64,000 nt of DNA from Thiosocius teredinicola (GCF_002009425.1 NZ_CP019936.1:1473001-1537000), one strand, 5' to 3'; positions 38,683 through 48,220 are shown, counted from the first letter of the stretch. Made by a program: numbers and translations. The notes: generated from the sequence alone by a model not told the origin.

Positions 38683-39384
38683 ATGGACGCACCTATTTCC
38701 CGTGAAATGGCGCTGCGCCTGGGCTTGGCCGCTCGCGCATTGCCTGATACCGACGTGCCGCGTCTGTTGCGCACGTTGAATGATACGGTCGGCCTGCCGC
38801 CGACCAAAAAGAAACTCGAAAAGCTTACCGTCAAGGCCTTCCGCGCCGCTGCCGACGGCGAGTTCAACGATGTCGATACCGAGGTTCTGAAAGAAGCTGT
38901 TGCCATTCTCAAAGGCGAGAGCGATATGAATCAGGACCCGCTCCCCGATGTAAGCCCTTACGCCGACGGCGATATGCCCGGCTCGATCCGTGTTGCCTGC
39001 GCTTCCAACAAGGGCGAGCAACTGGATGGCCACTTCGGCTCATGCCGCAACTTCCTGATCTACCAGGTTTCGGCCGAAGAAGTGCGGTTGATCGATATTC
39101 GCCAGGCCAAGGACAGCGAGGCCGAAGACGACAAGAACGCCTACCGTGCCGACCTGGTCGGAGACTGCCAGGTGTTGTACGTGGTGTCGGTCGGCGGTCC
39201 CGCCGCGGCCAAGGTGGTCAAGGCCGGTATTCATCCGATCAAGTTCCCGCAGGGCGGCAGCGCGCGTGAGCAGGTCGAAAAACTGGCGACGATTCTCGCC
39301 GGCTCACCGCCACCCTGGTTGTCCAAGGTGATGGGCCAGGAGCCGGAAGAGCGGGTTCGTTTCGAACGGGCGGTGGAATCATGA
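38683..39384 (+). CDS. nifY: NifY, NifX/NafY-type cofactor carrier
   Basis: A 233-residue protein with an N-terminal helical domain (residues 1-95; MALRLGLAARALPDTDVPRL) and a C-terminal NifX-like domain (GEQLDGHFGSCRNFLIYQVS). This two-part plan is that of NifY/NafY, which bind FeMo-cofactor or apo-NifDK. I use ATG 38683; an in-frame ATG at 38623 would add residues unlike the family. Confidence 0.9.
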   Translation: MDAPISREMALRLGLAARALPDTDVPRLLRTLNDTVGLPPTKKKLEKLTVKAFRAAADGEFNDVDTEVLKEAVAILKGESDMNQDPLPDVSPYADGDMPGSIRVACASNKGEQLDGHFGSCRNFLIYQVSAEEVRLIDIRQAKDSEAEDDKNAYRADLVGDCQVLYVVSVGGPAAAKVVKAGIHPIKFPQGGSAREQVEKLATILAGSPPPWLSKVMGQEPEERVRFERAVES

Positions 39385-39647
39385 TCGAAGAAGTCCAACT
39401 GGACGAGGTCGTCGGCATCGTCAACCAGGAAGGCATCGGCACCGGGGCGGTCGAAAAGCTGCGCACCGACATGCCGTCTTTGCATTTCACCTATTGCATG
39501 GACGACGACGTGCCCAATGCCAAGCCGGTGCGTGAGATGGAAACGTTCAACGTCTATCTGGTTGACGGCCGGGATCACTGCCTGTGCTTCACCCAGAACC
39601 TGGAGCACGCGACCGGGCTGGTACTGGCCGAGATCGAGCCGGAGTAG
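39381..39647 (+). CDS. Small conserved nif-cluster protein (DUF6129-like)
   Basis: An 88-residue acidic protein (MIEEVQLDEVVGIVNQEGIG; MDDDVPNAKPVREMETFNVYLV). Proteins like this recur after nifY in Azotobacter-type clusters; no function is known to me. ATGA overlap with nifY indicates coupling. Confidence 0.75.
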   Translation: MIEEVQLDEVVGIVNQEGIGTGAVEKLRTDMPSLHFTYCMDDDVPNAKPVREMETFNVYLVDGRDHCLCFTQNLEHATGLVLAEIEPE

Positions 39648-39665
39648 CGCCGGGAGCGATCTTTC

Positions 39666-40430
39666 ATGCATGCCTTGGAGAGTAAGCAAGTGGCTGAATA
39701 CGCCGTAGACTGCAGCACTTGCCGGCACTGCGCTGATGTGTTGCAACAAGGCCAATGTAAACCGGGCGATGCCTGTGTGAAGGCAACCAGCGGGCGGCAG
39801 ATCGATCGCTTCTTTCGCGCCAACCCGTGGCTGGCCGACCAATATGCCAAGGATGCATTCTGGGAGCGACGCGCGATCGCCGCCCGTTATATTGCACAAG
39901 ATCGTCTCCTCACTTTGATCGACGATCCGGACGAGGTGGTGCGACGCGTGCTTGCCTACCGTTTGCCGGTGGACCAACTCGGCGCGCTGACCGAAGACCC
40001 CGACCGCGAGGTGCGTATCACCGTGGCCGACCGGTTGCCGGTCGGAAAGCTCGAGGTGCTCGTCGATGACGACGATTACCTGGTGCGCAAGTACGTCGCG
40101 CGGCGGCTCGCCAGCGGTCGCCTGTTCCGCATGATCGCCGACGGTGATCGTGAGGTGCGCAAGACTGTGGCGGCGCGTCTGCCGCTGGCCAGCCTGGGCC
40201 TGATGACCAGCGATCCTGAGCCGGAGGTGCGACTGACCGTCGCCGAACGGATCGATCCGCTGTCGCTGTCGACGATGTGCAAGGACCCCGACTGGCGGGT
40301 CCGCCACATGGTCGCGAAACGCTTGCCGGCCGAGCAGCTCGATCTCATGAAAGACGATGTCGACGAAGACGTCCGTTTCGTCGTCAGCGAACGAATGCAC
40401 GAGCGGCCGGGTGCCGCGGAGAACCCATGA
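39666..40430 (+). CDS. 4Fe-4S leucine-rich-variant (LRV) protein
   Basis: A 254-residue protein. The N-terminal Cys cluster (CSTCRHCADVLQQGQC, then GDAC) should bind a 4Fe-4S centre. It is followed by about eight LRV repeats of about 24 residues (units such as DREVRITVADRLPVGKLEVLV). This is the A. vinelandii nif-linked LRV protein type; its role is unknown. It ends in an ATGA overlap with the next gene. Confidence 0.92.
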   Translation: MHALESKQVAEYAVDCSTCRHCADVLQQGQCKPGDACVKATSGRQIDRFFRANPWLADQYAKDAFWERRAIAARYIAQDRLLTLIDDPDEVVRRVLAYRLPVDQLGALTEDPDREVRITVADRLPVGKLEVLVDDDDYLVRKYVARRLASGRLFRMIADGDREVRKTVAARLPLASLGLMTSDPEPEVRLTVAERIDPLSLSTMCKDPDWRVRHMVAKRLPAEQLDLMKDDVDEDVRFVVSERMHERPGAAENP

Positions 40431-41377
40431 TGAGCGGATTCGACCTGTCAGCCGTGGATGTCGGCGATCTGACCCAGGTGTGCATGGTTATGCCGGGTGA
40501 AGACGACCTGAGCGGACTGCTCAGACGCCTCTCGGAGGTATTGCCCGGGCTGCCGTTTTCACATGTGCTCAGCCGCGGTGGTTGGCACCGCATCGGCGGT
40601 GTGGTCGACGGTGATTACCAGCGGGTCGCCGATCATATCGATCGTTGGGTCGAACACGAAGCCGAAGGCGATGTCACCAACCTGCTCGATAAATATGAGG
40701 GGGCGGGTTTCTTCGCCACGCGTATCCAGGGTACGACCCACTACCTGACCGCACCGTGCGGCGACGGCGCCGCGGAGTTCGTGCAGCTCGAGATCGAGGA
40801 GCTGCAAGAGGTTCTCGATCGCTACCTGATCGACCCCGACTGGTTTCCGGACGACTTGGAAGAATTCATCGACCCGATGGACTACCCGCGCCTCGAACCC
40901 GAAGCGGTCGGCGAAAAGCGGTATGTGTTTCGCCGTCTGGTGCAGATCCCGGAATGGCTGCAGGAGCGCGAAGAGGTGTACGGGGCGGGCACCGGCCTGG
41001 CGCGGTGGTTTGCCGACTGGGATGCGAGCTCGGCCAGTCTCGATGGCCCGATGTGCCGCTACTGGGTCATGGGCATGCGCGAATCGATGGACAGCACCGG
41101 CTGCGCTAAATTGTCAGGGCGCCCGGTAGCCGTGGTGCGCGACGAGTTGCCGGCCATCTCGCTCGAACACGGTGCGCCGCTGGCCAATCAGCTTCACGCC
41201 TTCGACAAGGCGGCCGGCTATCCGTTCGCCTGGTACTTCCACATGCTCGCCACCACCGGTGTTGCGTTCGATATCGGTGAAGCGGTGGTATCGGACCTCG
41301 ACAACGGCTTTACCTATCTGCCAGAACGCGACGCCGCGGTATTGCGTGGCTGGGCCGCCGCGCACTACGCACCCTGA
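40427..41377 (+). CDS. Conserved nif-cluster protein of unknown function
   Basis: A 316-residue soluble protein (MMSGFDLSAVDVGDLTQVCM...). Acidic, no clear membrane segment and no Cys cluster. I do not recognise a catalytic motif. It is translationally coupled to the LRV gene and closes the nifH operon, as an orf does in A. vinelandii. Two adjacent ATGs (40427 and 40430) can serve as start. Confidence 0.75.
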   Translation: MMSGFDLSAVDVGDLTQVCMVMPGEDDLSGLLRRLSEVLPGLPFSHVLSRGGWHRIGGVVDGDYQRVADHIDRWVEHEAEGDVTNLLDKYEGAGFFATRIQGTTHYLTAPCGDGAAEFVQLEIEELQEVLDRYLIDPDWFPDDLEEFIDPMDYPRLEPEAVGEKRYVFRRLVQIPEWLQEREEVYGAGTGLARWFADWDASSASLDGPMCRYWVMGMRESMDSTGCAKLSGRPVAVVRDELPAISLEHGAPLANQLHAFDKAAGYPFAWYFHMLATTGVAFDIGEAVVSDLDNGFTYLPERDAAVLRGWAAAHYAP

Positions 41378-41440
41378 TCCGACAAAGCCGCTGCGCGCGC
41401 CGGCATCCTTGTCGGCATTGTTCCTACCTGCTTCGCCCAT

Positions 41441-41456
41441 TGTCGCAAACCCTACA
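41441..41456. promoter_or_regulatory. NifA upstream activator sequence of nifE
   Basis: TGT-cgcaaaccct-ACA is an exact match, 57 bases upstream of the -24 element. Confidence 0.68.
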
Positions 41457-41512
41457 CGGGGGAACGCCCGACTAGCATCACCATTTCAACGACTTAGGCT
41501 CGCCCCGGTCGC

Positions 41513-41528
41513 TGGCATATCCGTTGCA
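41513..41528 (+). promoter_or_regulatory. RpoN (-24/-12) promoter of the nifENX operon
   Basis: TGGCATATCCGTTGCA has perfect -12 TTGCA and -24 TGGCAT with GG-N10-GC spacing. The predicted start site is near 41539. Confidence 0.85.
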
Positions 41529-41565
41529 GTGGACACAACAAAACGATGCAGGGGTCCGCATTCTT

Positions 41566-43032
41566 ATGAAGCAGAAAGATATCGCCGCTTTGCTCGATGA
41601 ACCGGCTTGTTCGCATAACAAGAAATCCAAGTCGGGCTGCTCGAAACCCAAGCCGGGTGCTTCTGCCGGCGGCTGCGCCTTCGATGGTGCACAGATCGCT
41701 CTGCTACCGATTGCCGATGTCGCACACATCGTGCACGGCCCGATCGCCTGCGCAGGCAGCTCGTGGGATAACCGTGGAACCCGCTCTTCCGGGCCGACCC
41801 TGTACCGCATCGGCATGACCACCGACCTGACGGAGCAGGACGTGATCATGGGGCGCGGTGAAAAACGCCTGTTCCTGTCGATCAAGCAAGCTGTGGAAGA
41901 CCACCAGCCTGCAGCGGTATTCGTTTACAACACCTGCGTTCCCGCCTTGGTCGGCGACGACATCGAAGCGGTGTGCAAGGCCGCCAGCGAACGCTGGAAG
42001 GTACCTGTGGTGCCGGTCGACGCAGCCGGCTTTTACGGCACCAAGAACCTGGGCAACCGCATCGCCGGTGAAGCCATGGTCAAGTATGTTTGCGGTACCC
42101 GCGAACCCGATCCGGTACCCGAAGATGCGGTGCCGAAGGGCCGCAAGGTGCACGACATCACGTTGGTCGGTGAATACAACATCGCCGGTGAGTTGTGGCA
42201 CGTGCTGCCGCTGCTCGACGAACTCGGTCTGCGTGTGCTGTGCACCTTGTCGGGCGATGCCCGTTTCCGCGAGGTGCAGACCATCCATCGTTCGGAAGTG
42301 AACATGATGGTGTGCTCGAAGGCCATGATCAACGTGGCGCGCAAGCTCGAGGATTCGTACAAGACCCCGTGGTTCGAAGGCAGCTTCTACGGTGTGCAGG
42401 ATGTCTCCAAGGCCTTGCGCGATATCGCCCGCCTGATCGACGACCCGGACCTTACCCAGCGCACCGAACAGGTGATCGCGCGCGAAGAGGCGCGAATCGA
42501 TGCCGCGCTGGCACCCTGGCGTGAGCGCCTGCAGGGCAAGAAGGTTTTGCTGTACACCGGCGGCGTCAAGTCCTGGTCGATCATCTCGGCCCTGCAGGAC
42601 CTCGGTATGAAGGTGGTCGCAACCGGCACCAAGAAGTCGACCGAAGAAGACAAGGCGCGTATCCGTGAGCTGATGGGTGAGGACACGCGCATGATCGAAG
42701 ACGGCAATCCGCGTGCGCTGCTCGATATCGTGCGCGATTACGGTGTCGATATCCTGATCGCCGGTGGGCGCAATATGTATACCGCCTTGAAGGCGCGTGT
42801 GCCGTTCCTCGACATCAACCAGGAGCGTGACTTCGGCTACGCCGGCTACGAGGGCATGATCGAGCTGGCGCGCCAGTTGACGCTGACGGTCGAAAGCCCC
42901 GTGTGGCAGGCGGTACGCCAGCGCGGTCCGTGGCACAAGTCGGCTGCGGCACCAACTTCATCGCCACCCGATCTCGCACCGGCCGAGCCAGCCACAACAG
43001 ACGACGTGCTTGCGGAGGTGAGCCATGGCTGA
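41566..43032 (+). CDS. nifE: FeMo-cofactor assembly scaffold subunit NifE
   Basis: A 488-residue homologue of NifD that, with NifN, receives NifB-co and matures it. Conserved Cys lie in [30 protein letters not shown] and [15 protein letters not shown] at 41566 is the first after the RpoN start site; the longer frame from 41524 starts inside the promoter. A Pro/Ala-rich tail extends past the family core. The stop overlaps nifN by eight bases. Confidence 0.97.
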   Translation: MKQKDIAALLDEPACSHNKKSKSGCSKPKPGASAGGCAFDGAQIALLPIADVAHIVHGPIACAGSSWDNRGTRSSGPTLYRIGMTTDLTEQDVIMGRGEKRLFLSIKQAVEDHQPAAVFVYNTCVPALVGDDIEAVCKAASERWKVPVVPVDAAGFYGTKNLGNRIAGEAMVKYVCGTREPDPVPEDAVPKGRKVHDITLVGEYNIAGELWHVLPLLDELGLRVLCTLSGDARFREVQTIHRSEVNMMVCSKAMINVARKLEDSYKTPWFEGSFYGVQDVSKALRDIARLIDDPDLTQRTEQVIAREEARIDAALAPWRERLQGKKVLLYTGGVKSWSIISALQDLGMKVVATGTKKSTEEDKARIRELMGEDTRMIEDGNPRALLDIVRDYGVDILIAGGRNMYTALKARVPFLDINQERDFGYAGYEGMIELARQLTLTVESPVWQAVRQRGPWHKSAAAPTSSPPDLAPAEPATTDDVLAEVSHG

Positions 43033-44449
43033 GGTCGTCAAACGCAACAAGGCGATGTCGGTCAGTCCGCTCAAGGCCAGCCAAACCATCGGTGCGGCGC
43101 TCGCTTTCCTCGGTTTTCACCGTTCGATCCCGATGCTGCATGGCTCGCAGGGCTGCACGGCGTTCGGCAAGGTGTTCTTCGTACGTCACTTCCGTGAACC
43201 GATCCCGCTGCAGACGACGGCGATGGATCAGGTCAGCTCGGTCATGGGTTCTGAAGACAATGTCGTCGAGGGCCTGAATGCGTTGTGCAAGAAGAACCGC
43301 CCATCGCTGATCGGCGTGCCGACCACGGCGCTTGCAGAAACCCAGGGCTCGGACGTCGGCATGGCGGTCAAGCAGTTCCGCCAGAAGTATCCGGAGTTCA
43401 GTGATGTGCCTGTGGTCGCGTTGTCGGCGCCGGATTTCAGCGGCTCGATGGAGATCGGTTTCGCCAATGCCACCAAGGCCATCATTCAGGAGCTGGTGCC
43501 GACGGCCGAGGAGGCCGGCAGCAAGCCCGGCATGCGTCGCCGCCAGGTCAATGTGTTGGTGAGTTCGGCGTTGACGCCGGGCGATCTCGAAGAGCTCAAA
43601 GAGACGATCGAGCTGTTCGGTCTGCGCCCGGTGGTGGTGCCCGATCTGTCCGACTCGCTCGATGGTCGTCTTACCGAATCGGATTTCAACCCGCTGACAA
43701 TCGGCGGCACCACGATCGAAGAACTCGCGCACCTGGGTGAGGCGATGGCCACCATCGCGATTGGCAGCTCGATGAAAGGCCCCGCCGACGTGCTGCAACA
43801 GCGTACCGGCGTACCGGACTACCGTTTGCCGCACCTGATGGGCATGCAGGCGATGGACGATTTCATCAGCCTGCTGCACGAGCTGTCGGGCGAACCGGTG
43901 CCGGAAAAGATCGAACGCCAGCGCGCTCAGTTGCAGGATGCGATGTTGGACACGCATTTCATGCTCGGTATGGCGCGTTTCGCGATCGCCGGCGAGGCCG
44001 ACCTGATTGAATCCTTCACCGATCTGCTCAACGGTATGGGCGCTGAAACCGTGGCTGCCGTTGCCCCGGCGAACTCGCCGACCTTGAAGAAGATTGCCTG
44101 TGAGCAGGTGAAGATCGGCGACCTCGAAGATCTCGAACAGCTCGCTGTTGAACACGCTGCCGAGGTGCTGATCGGTAACTCGCACGCCGTTGAATCGGCA
44201 CAACGCCTGAATATGCCGCTGGTGCGCGCCGGTTTCCCGCAATACGACCATCTCGGCGGCTACCAGCGCACCTGGATCGGTTATCGCGGCACCCGTCAGA
44301 CCCTGTTCGAGCTGGCCAACATCATGCTCGAACTGGAGAAGGGCGAGATCGAACCCTATCACTCGGTACTTGCGCAAAAGCCGGAATATCGGCAGGAGGG
44401 CACCCATGCAGCCGCGGCGGCATCTTCGGGTAGTGGGTCCAAACACTGA
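43025..44449 (+). CDS. nifN: FeMo-cofactor assembly scaffold subunit NifN
   Basis: A 474-residue homologue of NifK ([58 protein letters not shown]). It forms the NifE2N2 scaffold. It overlaps nifE upstream and nifX downstream by 44 bases, so the three are tightly coupled. Confidence 0.97.
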   Translation: MAEVVKRNKAMSVSPLKASQTIGAALAFLGFHRSIPMLHGSQGCTAFGKVFFVRHFREPIPLQTTAMDQVSSVMGSEDNVVEGLNALCKKNRPSLIGVPTTALAETQGSDVGMAVKQFRQKYPEFSDVPVVALSAPDFSGSMEIGFANATKAIIQELVPTAEEAGSKPGMRRRQVNVLVSSALTPGDLEELKETIELFGLRPVVVPDLSDSLDGRLTESDFNPLTIGGTTIEELAHLGEAMATIAIGSSMKGPADVLQQRTGVPDYRLPHLMGMQAMDDFISLLHELSGEPVPEKIERQRAQLQDAMLDTHFMLGMARFAIAGEADLIESFTDLLNGMGAETVAAVAPANSPTLKKIACEQVKIGDLEDLEQLAVEHAAEVLIGNSHAVESAQRLNMPLVRAGFPQYDHLGGYQRTWIGYRGTRQTLFELANIMLELEKGEIEPYHSVLAQKPEYRQEGTHAAAAASSGSGSKH

Positions 44450-44891
44450 GGACGGTTCTCTAGACACGTCGATCAAGGTGGCGTTTGCGACGACGGATAT
44501 GCAAGAGGTCAATCAGCATTTCGGTGCCGCCGAGTCGTTTGCGATGTATGCGGTAACGCCCGACAAGGCGACGCTGATCGAGGTCACCGAGTTCGGTCGA
44601 CTCGATATGGACGGCAACGAAGACAAGCTCGGCGGCAAGATCGAAGCGCTGCACGGCTGCGCTGCGGTCTACAGCAATGCCGTCGGAGCATCGGCGATCG
44701 GCCAGCTCAAGAGCGCCGGTATTCAGCCGGTCAAGGTCTCGGCAGGTGCCGTGATCGCCGACCTGCTGGAGTCGTTGCGCGAGGAGTTGATTGCCGGGCC
44801 GTCGACCTGGGTCGCACGCGCACTGGAGCGGCAAAAGCCCAAGGATCCCGAGCGCTTCGCCGAGATGGAAGCGGAAGGTTGGGAGGAGTAG
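44406..44891 (+). CDS. nifX: NifX, cofactor-precursor carrier
   Basis: A 161-residue NifX-fold protein ([26 protein letters not shown]) that shuttles NifB-co or the VK-cluster to NifEN. ATG at 44406 is preceded by AGGAGGG inside nifN. The family domain begins about 25 residues in. Confidence 0.95.
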   Translation: MQPRRHLRVVGPNTEDGSLDTSIKVAFATTDMQEVNQHFGAAESFAMYAVTPDKATLIEVTEFGRLDMDGNEDKLGGKIEALHGCAAVYSNAVGASAIGQLKSAGIQPVKVSAGAVIADLLESLREELIAGPSTWVARALERQKPKDPERFAEMEAEGWEE

Positions 44892-44895
44892 TCGC

Positions 44896-45363
44896 ATGCT
44901 CGAAGCAATCGTCACGGTAACGCGCGTGGAAGGTTCCGTAGCCTGGGTTGAAGGTCAGGCGCAGTCAGCGTGTTCGCATTGCGGCAGTTCGGCCCATTGC
45001 GGCACCAGCACGGTATCCAAGCTGTTCGGCCCACGCCGTCAGGTAATGCAGGTCGAGAACGTTCTCGATGCCCAGGTCGGAGACCGCGTTGTTATCGGTA
45101 TTTCGGACGCCCTGGTGTCGCGTGCCTCGCTCGGCGCCTACATGCTGCCGATGCTGTCGATGGCCATCCCCGCCGCGGTGGGAGACAAGCTCGGCTTCGG
45201 CGACGGGATGGTCGCGACCCTCGCATTGATCGGTTTCTTTGCAGGCCTGGTGGTGGTCGGCCATCTGTCGTCGAGATCGGGAGCGCGATACCGCCCGACG
45301 ATGCTGCGCGTCGAGCGACCAGGCTTTTCAGTTTCACAGTTTAATCAAGGAGCAATCTCATGA
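44896..45363 (+). CDS. RseC/MucC-family membrane protein (SoxR-reducing type)
   Basis: A 155-residue protein with an N-terminal Cys-rich soluble part (SACSHCGSSAHCGTS) and two membrane segments (about 80-96 and 105-125). This is the RseC plan; in E. coli RseC acts with the Rsx (Rnf homologue) complex to keep SoxR reduced. Here it sits between nifX and the DUF269 gene, with a four-base ATGA overlap to the latter. Confidence 0.87.
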   Translation: MLEAIVTVTRVEGSVAWVEGQAQSACSHCGSSAHCGTSTVSKLFGPRRQVMQVENVLDAQVGDRVVIGISDALVSRASLGAYMLPMLSMAIPAAVGDKLGFGDGMVATLALIGFFAGLVVVGHLSSRSGARYRPTMLRVERPGFSVSQFNQGAIS

Positions 45364-45836
45364 GCGAAGCCGCTGTAGTCACCATCGAGGCCGAAGATCC
45401 GGTACTCGAGACTGTGTTTGCACAGGAGATGGTGCGCCAGATGCGCGCTATCGACACCTACGGTACCTACGACAACTGGCCGGTCGAGAAAATCCTCGCG
45501 CCGTTCGTGCTGACCAAGGAGCAGAAGCGTGAGATTCCGGTGGTCGGCGACCCTGACGAGATTGTGATGTCGCGCGTCAAGGCCTTCTACAACGCGATCT
45601 CGGCGATGATCGAAAAAGAATGCGGTTTGATGGCCGTGCCAATGCTCAACCTGACCCATGAAGGCTTCGGTCGCGCCTTGATCACTGTCGGCAAACTCGT
45701 CGTTATGGACAAGACGCTGCGCGACGTGCACCGCTTCAGCTTCCCGACGCTGTCGAAGATGAAAGATGAAGCCGACAAACTGCTGTCGGTGGCGCTCGAG
45801 TTGGTCGGCAAGCATTCGGAAGTAGCCGGTCTTTGA
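45360..45836 (+). CDS. NifX-associated protein (DUF269)
   Basis: A 158-residue protein of the NifX-associated DUF269 family (VRQMRAIDTYGTYDNWPVEK; GRALITVGKLVVMDKTLRD). It follows nifX in most Mo-nitrogenase clusters; function is not established. Coupled to the RseC gene by ATGA. Confidence 0.92.
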   Translation: MSEAAVVTIEAEDPVLETVFAQEMVRQMRAIDTYGTYDNWPVEKILAPFVLTKEQKREIPVVGDPDEIVMSRVKAFYNAISAMIEKECGLMAVPMLNLTHEGFGRALITVGKLVVMDKTLRDVHRFSFPTLSKMKDEADKLLSVALELVGKHSEVAGL

Positions 45837-45853
45837 ACAACGAGGAGCAGACC

Positions 45854-46072
45854 ATGACTGAAGAAGAAATGAAGGCACTGCAAAAGGAAGTGAAAAAGGC
45901 GAAACGGATCGCCACCGAGAAGGCCGGCGAGCTGCACGACCTGGTCGAAGACCGACTGCCTGCTGCCTACGAAGAAATTCCGGGTATCTCGCAGGCCTGT
46001 TATGACGCGTGTGTGAAATGGGCGGAAGCATCCGCGCGTTTGGCCGCCGCGGAATCCGAAGCAACGGCATGA
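45854..46072 (+). CDS. CCE_0567/DUF683-family nif protein
   Basis: A 72-residue helical protein (MTEEEMKALQKEVKKAKRIA... PAAYEEIPGISQACYDAC). It belongs to the small DUF683 family found beside DUF269 and FdxB; a structural, metal-linked role has been suggested for homologues. I chose ATG 45854 with GAGGAG upstream over a TTG at 45833. Confidence 0.9.
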   Translation: MTEEEMKALQKEVKKAKRIATEKAGELHDLVEDRLPAAYEEIPGISQACYDACVKWAEASARLAAAESEATA

Positions 46073-46082
46073 GGACAAGATC

Positions 46083-46409
46083 GTGGCTGACGTAGTAACT
46101 GGTGTAACACGCGGTGGCGAGACCTGGACCCCCGCATTCGTGAATGCCCTCGACCAGGGCAAATGCATCGGCTGTGGCCGTTGTTACAAGGTGTGCCCGC
46201 GCGAGGTCTTCGAGCTGGTCGACCGGGAAGACCTCGATCTAGATGATGACGACGATTGGGATGACGATGACGACGATGACGGATTCTCGGACGACACCAG
46301 CATGGTGATGAATCTGATGAATGCCTTGGACTGTATCGGTTGCCAGGCATGCAGCAAGGTGTGTCCCAAGAAGTGTCTCAGTCACGAGCCGGCGGATGTG
46401 GCCGCCTGA
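46083..46409 (+). CDS. fdxB: Nif-specific ferredoxin III (FdxB)
   Basis: A 108-residue ferredoxin: CIGCGRCYKVCPREVF, then an acidic insert that is mostly Asp (about residues 51-70), then CIGCQACSKVCPKKCL. FdxB is typical between nifX-linked genes and nifU. GTG start preceded by AGGAC. The Asp-rich spacer is longer and more acidic than I would expect. Confidence 0.93.
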   Translation: MADVVTGVTRGGETWTPAFVNALDQGKCIGCGRCYKVCPREVFELVDREDLDLDDDDDWDDDDDDDGFSDDTSMVMNLMNALDCIGCQACSKVCPKKCLSHEPADVAA

Positions 46410-46483
46410 TTCGAGCGTGATCTGGCCTGGCGGTAGGCGCCGTTTGCGTACCGTCTCGGCCGTTGTTGTATGGAGTAGTTGTA

Positions 46484-46810
46484 ATGCCGAAACCCGAAAA
46501 ACATGTGTTTGTCTGCACGCAGTCGCGTCCGATGGGGCACCCGCGTAGTTCGTGCAGCCAACATGGCTGCGCCGAGGTCTTCGATGAATTCTTGTGGCAG
46601 CTGCAGCAGCGCAACCTGTTCAATCGTGTGCAGGTGACGGCGACGGGCTGTCTCGGCCCGTGCAGCGAAGGGCCGTCCGTATTGGTCTATCCGGAAGGTG
46701 TGATGTACGGCGGGGTCAAGAAAGAAGACGTCGCTGCGCTGTTTGATGAGCATCTCGAGAAAGGTGAAACGGTCGAACGCCTGCTTATGCCGGCGGAGCA
46801 CTGGGGCTGA
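46484..46810 (+). CDS. Thioredoxin-like [2Fe-2S] ferredoxin (Shethna protein I type)
   Basis: A 108-residue protein with ligand pattern Cys-X12-Cys in VFVCTQSRPMGHPRSSCSQ and ATGCLGPCSEGP (Cys-X3-Cys), the thioredoxin-like 2Fe-2S fold of A. vinelandii FeSI and Aquifex Fd4. Electron role in nitrogen fixation is likely but undefined. ATG 46484 follows TGGAG. Confidence 0.9.
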   Translation: MPKPEKHVFVCTQSRPMGHPRSSCSQHGCAEVFDEFLWQLQQRNLFNRVQVTATGCLGPCSEGPSVLVYPEGVMYGGVKKEDVAALFDEHLEKGETVERLLMPAEHWG

Positions 46811-46815
46811 AGACA

Positions 46816-47316
46816 ATGGAAACGAACGTGGCTGCTATCCAACCAATCGAAGAACGGGTGCGTTTCGCACGTCGTATCGACCCGACCAGCAATGCCTGCC
46901 TGCAGGAAGCCGCCGCATCGCCGCAGGCGGATCGTGCCGAGGCCTTGTTGAACAAGGCGGCGCGCTTTGCGCCTGAAGCGCTGGCGGTCGATGTGGCGCG
47001 CTACAAGTTCTATTTCTACCGCGGCGAGCTCGACGATGCAGAGCGTGTTGTACGGGACACGCTGGAGAAGGCTGCGGTGCAGGGTGGTTTCAATGTCGAC
47101 TGGCGGGCACACGATGCGCCGCTGGCCAATCGCGACGAGTCGGAGAGCGCTGCCCGCTATTACCTGTATGGCTTGAAAGCACTGGCCTTCATCAGCCTGC
47201 GGCGCGACGCGCGTGAACAGGCGATCCTGCTGCTGAACGCATTGCGTATGCTCGATCCCACCGACCTCGTCGGCGCATCCGTGATCGAAGACCTGGCGGC
47301 CGGTACGGAGGAATAG
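46816..47316 (+). CDS. TPR-like helical nif protein A (paralogue of 54515)
   Basis: A 166-residue helical protein. Its core (DVARYKFYFYRGELDDAERV; YYLYGLKALAFISLRR; MLDPTDLVGASVIEDLA) aligns end to end with the protein at 54515-55036. The pattern resembles tetratricopeptide helices, suggesting protein-protein contact. Function unknown. It begins six bases after the FeSI stop. Confidence 0.75.
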   Translation: METNVAAIQPIEERVRFARRIDPTSNACLQEAAASPQADRAEALLNKAARFAPEALAVDVARYKFYFYRGELDDAERVVRDTLEKAAVQGGFNVDWRAHDAPLANRDESESAARYYLYGLKALAFISLRRDAREQAILLLNALRMLDPTDLVGASVIEDLAAGTEE

Positions 47317-47697
47317 ATGGCAATGATGACCGAACTTGAGTTCCGGGCGAAACAACTCGAGCCGCAGGCGATGGCGGTACACCGCGCGTTGCAAAAAGAG
47401 ATCGAAAAGCTGTGTTTCACTGAACCGGTGCCGTCTATCGACGGGCTCGACGAAGCCGAGTGCTCGTTGGAGGCGGATCCCGCGTCGGGTGACAAGAGTC
47501 TTTCCTACGAATGGCGCGACAAGCATGGCCATAAAGTGGGCGGATTGGTGTTCCATGCAGATGGCAGCTTCTTCGCCGAGTATGACGTGATCCGCGCTCA
47601 CCCGGCCAAGCCATCGCTGTTCGTCGAGGCGGTTTCGGCGTGGGGACGTGACGATGTCATCAAGGCAGAGGCGCGTTGCCTACCGATGGCGAGTTGA
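47317..47697 (+). CDS. Conserved nif-cluster protein of unknown function
   Basis: A 126-residue protein (MAMMTELEFRAKQLEPQAMA; DKHGHKVGGLVFHADGSFFAEYDV). The TAG of the upstream gene is directly followed by this ATG. Two Cys, no motif I recognise. Same transcript as nifENX by position. Confidence 0.7.
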   Translation: MAMMTELEFRAKQLEPQAMAVHRALQKEIEKLCFTEPVPSIDGLDEAECSLEADPASGDKSLSYEWRDKHGHKVGGLVFHADGSFFAEYDVIRAHPAKPSLFVEAVSAWGRDDVIKAEARCLPMAS

Positions 47698-47770
47698 CCA
47701 GACCGCGCCGGGTGTCTGCTTGGCGCTGTTGTCGCCGTCTGGCCGGGAAATCGCGGAACGGAGCTAGCTC

Positions 47771-48190
47771 ATGGATACACGCGTCATTCTGTTCCACAAA
47801 CAGTCGACCAGCGCGCGTACACGTTTCCTGAGATTCGACGGGAGCAGCAGCATCTGCGCCTTCGAACCCTTGCCGGCGAACGCCATCCTGCGCGACCGAG
47901 GTGCAGTCGACGATGCGCCACTGCATCCCGGTGCAGCCGTATCTGCGGCGGAACGCGAGCTGGGGCTCGATCGCGGTGGTCTGGAGGCCGAAGCGGAGTT
48001 CTCTGCAGTCGCCGAGGCCGACGGCGAGCCGATTCCGGTGTTCCTGGTGCGCTTTACCGCGACTGATCCGCCATTCGATCTGGCCGAGAGGCATCGCGGC
48101 ACCTTTATCGATCTCACCCAGGCACGTGGCCTGCCGGAGATCGAGTTAGCCCTGCTGCGCCGTGCCTACGAGGCGGTGTTGGGCGGCTGA
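47771..48190 (+). CDS. Conserved nif-cluster protein of unknown function
   Basis: A 139-residue protein (MDTRVILFHKQSTSARTRFL...; FDLAERHRGTFIDLTQARGL). Acidic, without Cys clusters or membrane segments. GGAGCTAG lies upstream. I do not recognise the family; its place suggests a nif accessory role. Confidence 0.65.
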   Translation: MDTRVILFHKQSTSARTRFLRFDGSSSICAFEPLPANAILRDRGAVDDAPLHPGAAVSAAERELGLDRGGLEAEAEFSAVAEADGEPIPVFLVRFTATDPPFDLAERHRGTFIDLTQARGLPEIELALLRRAYEAVLGG

Positions 48191-48220
48191 TCCGCCCGGG
48201 TGCAACGCTTGCAAAAGCCA

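Noticed and set aside
41524-41565. Longer nifE starting at 41524
   Set aside because: That codon lies in the -12 element of the nifE promoter.
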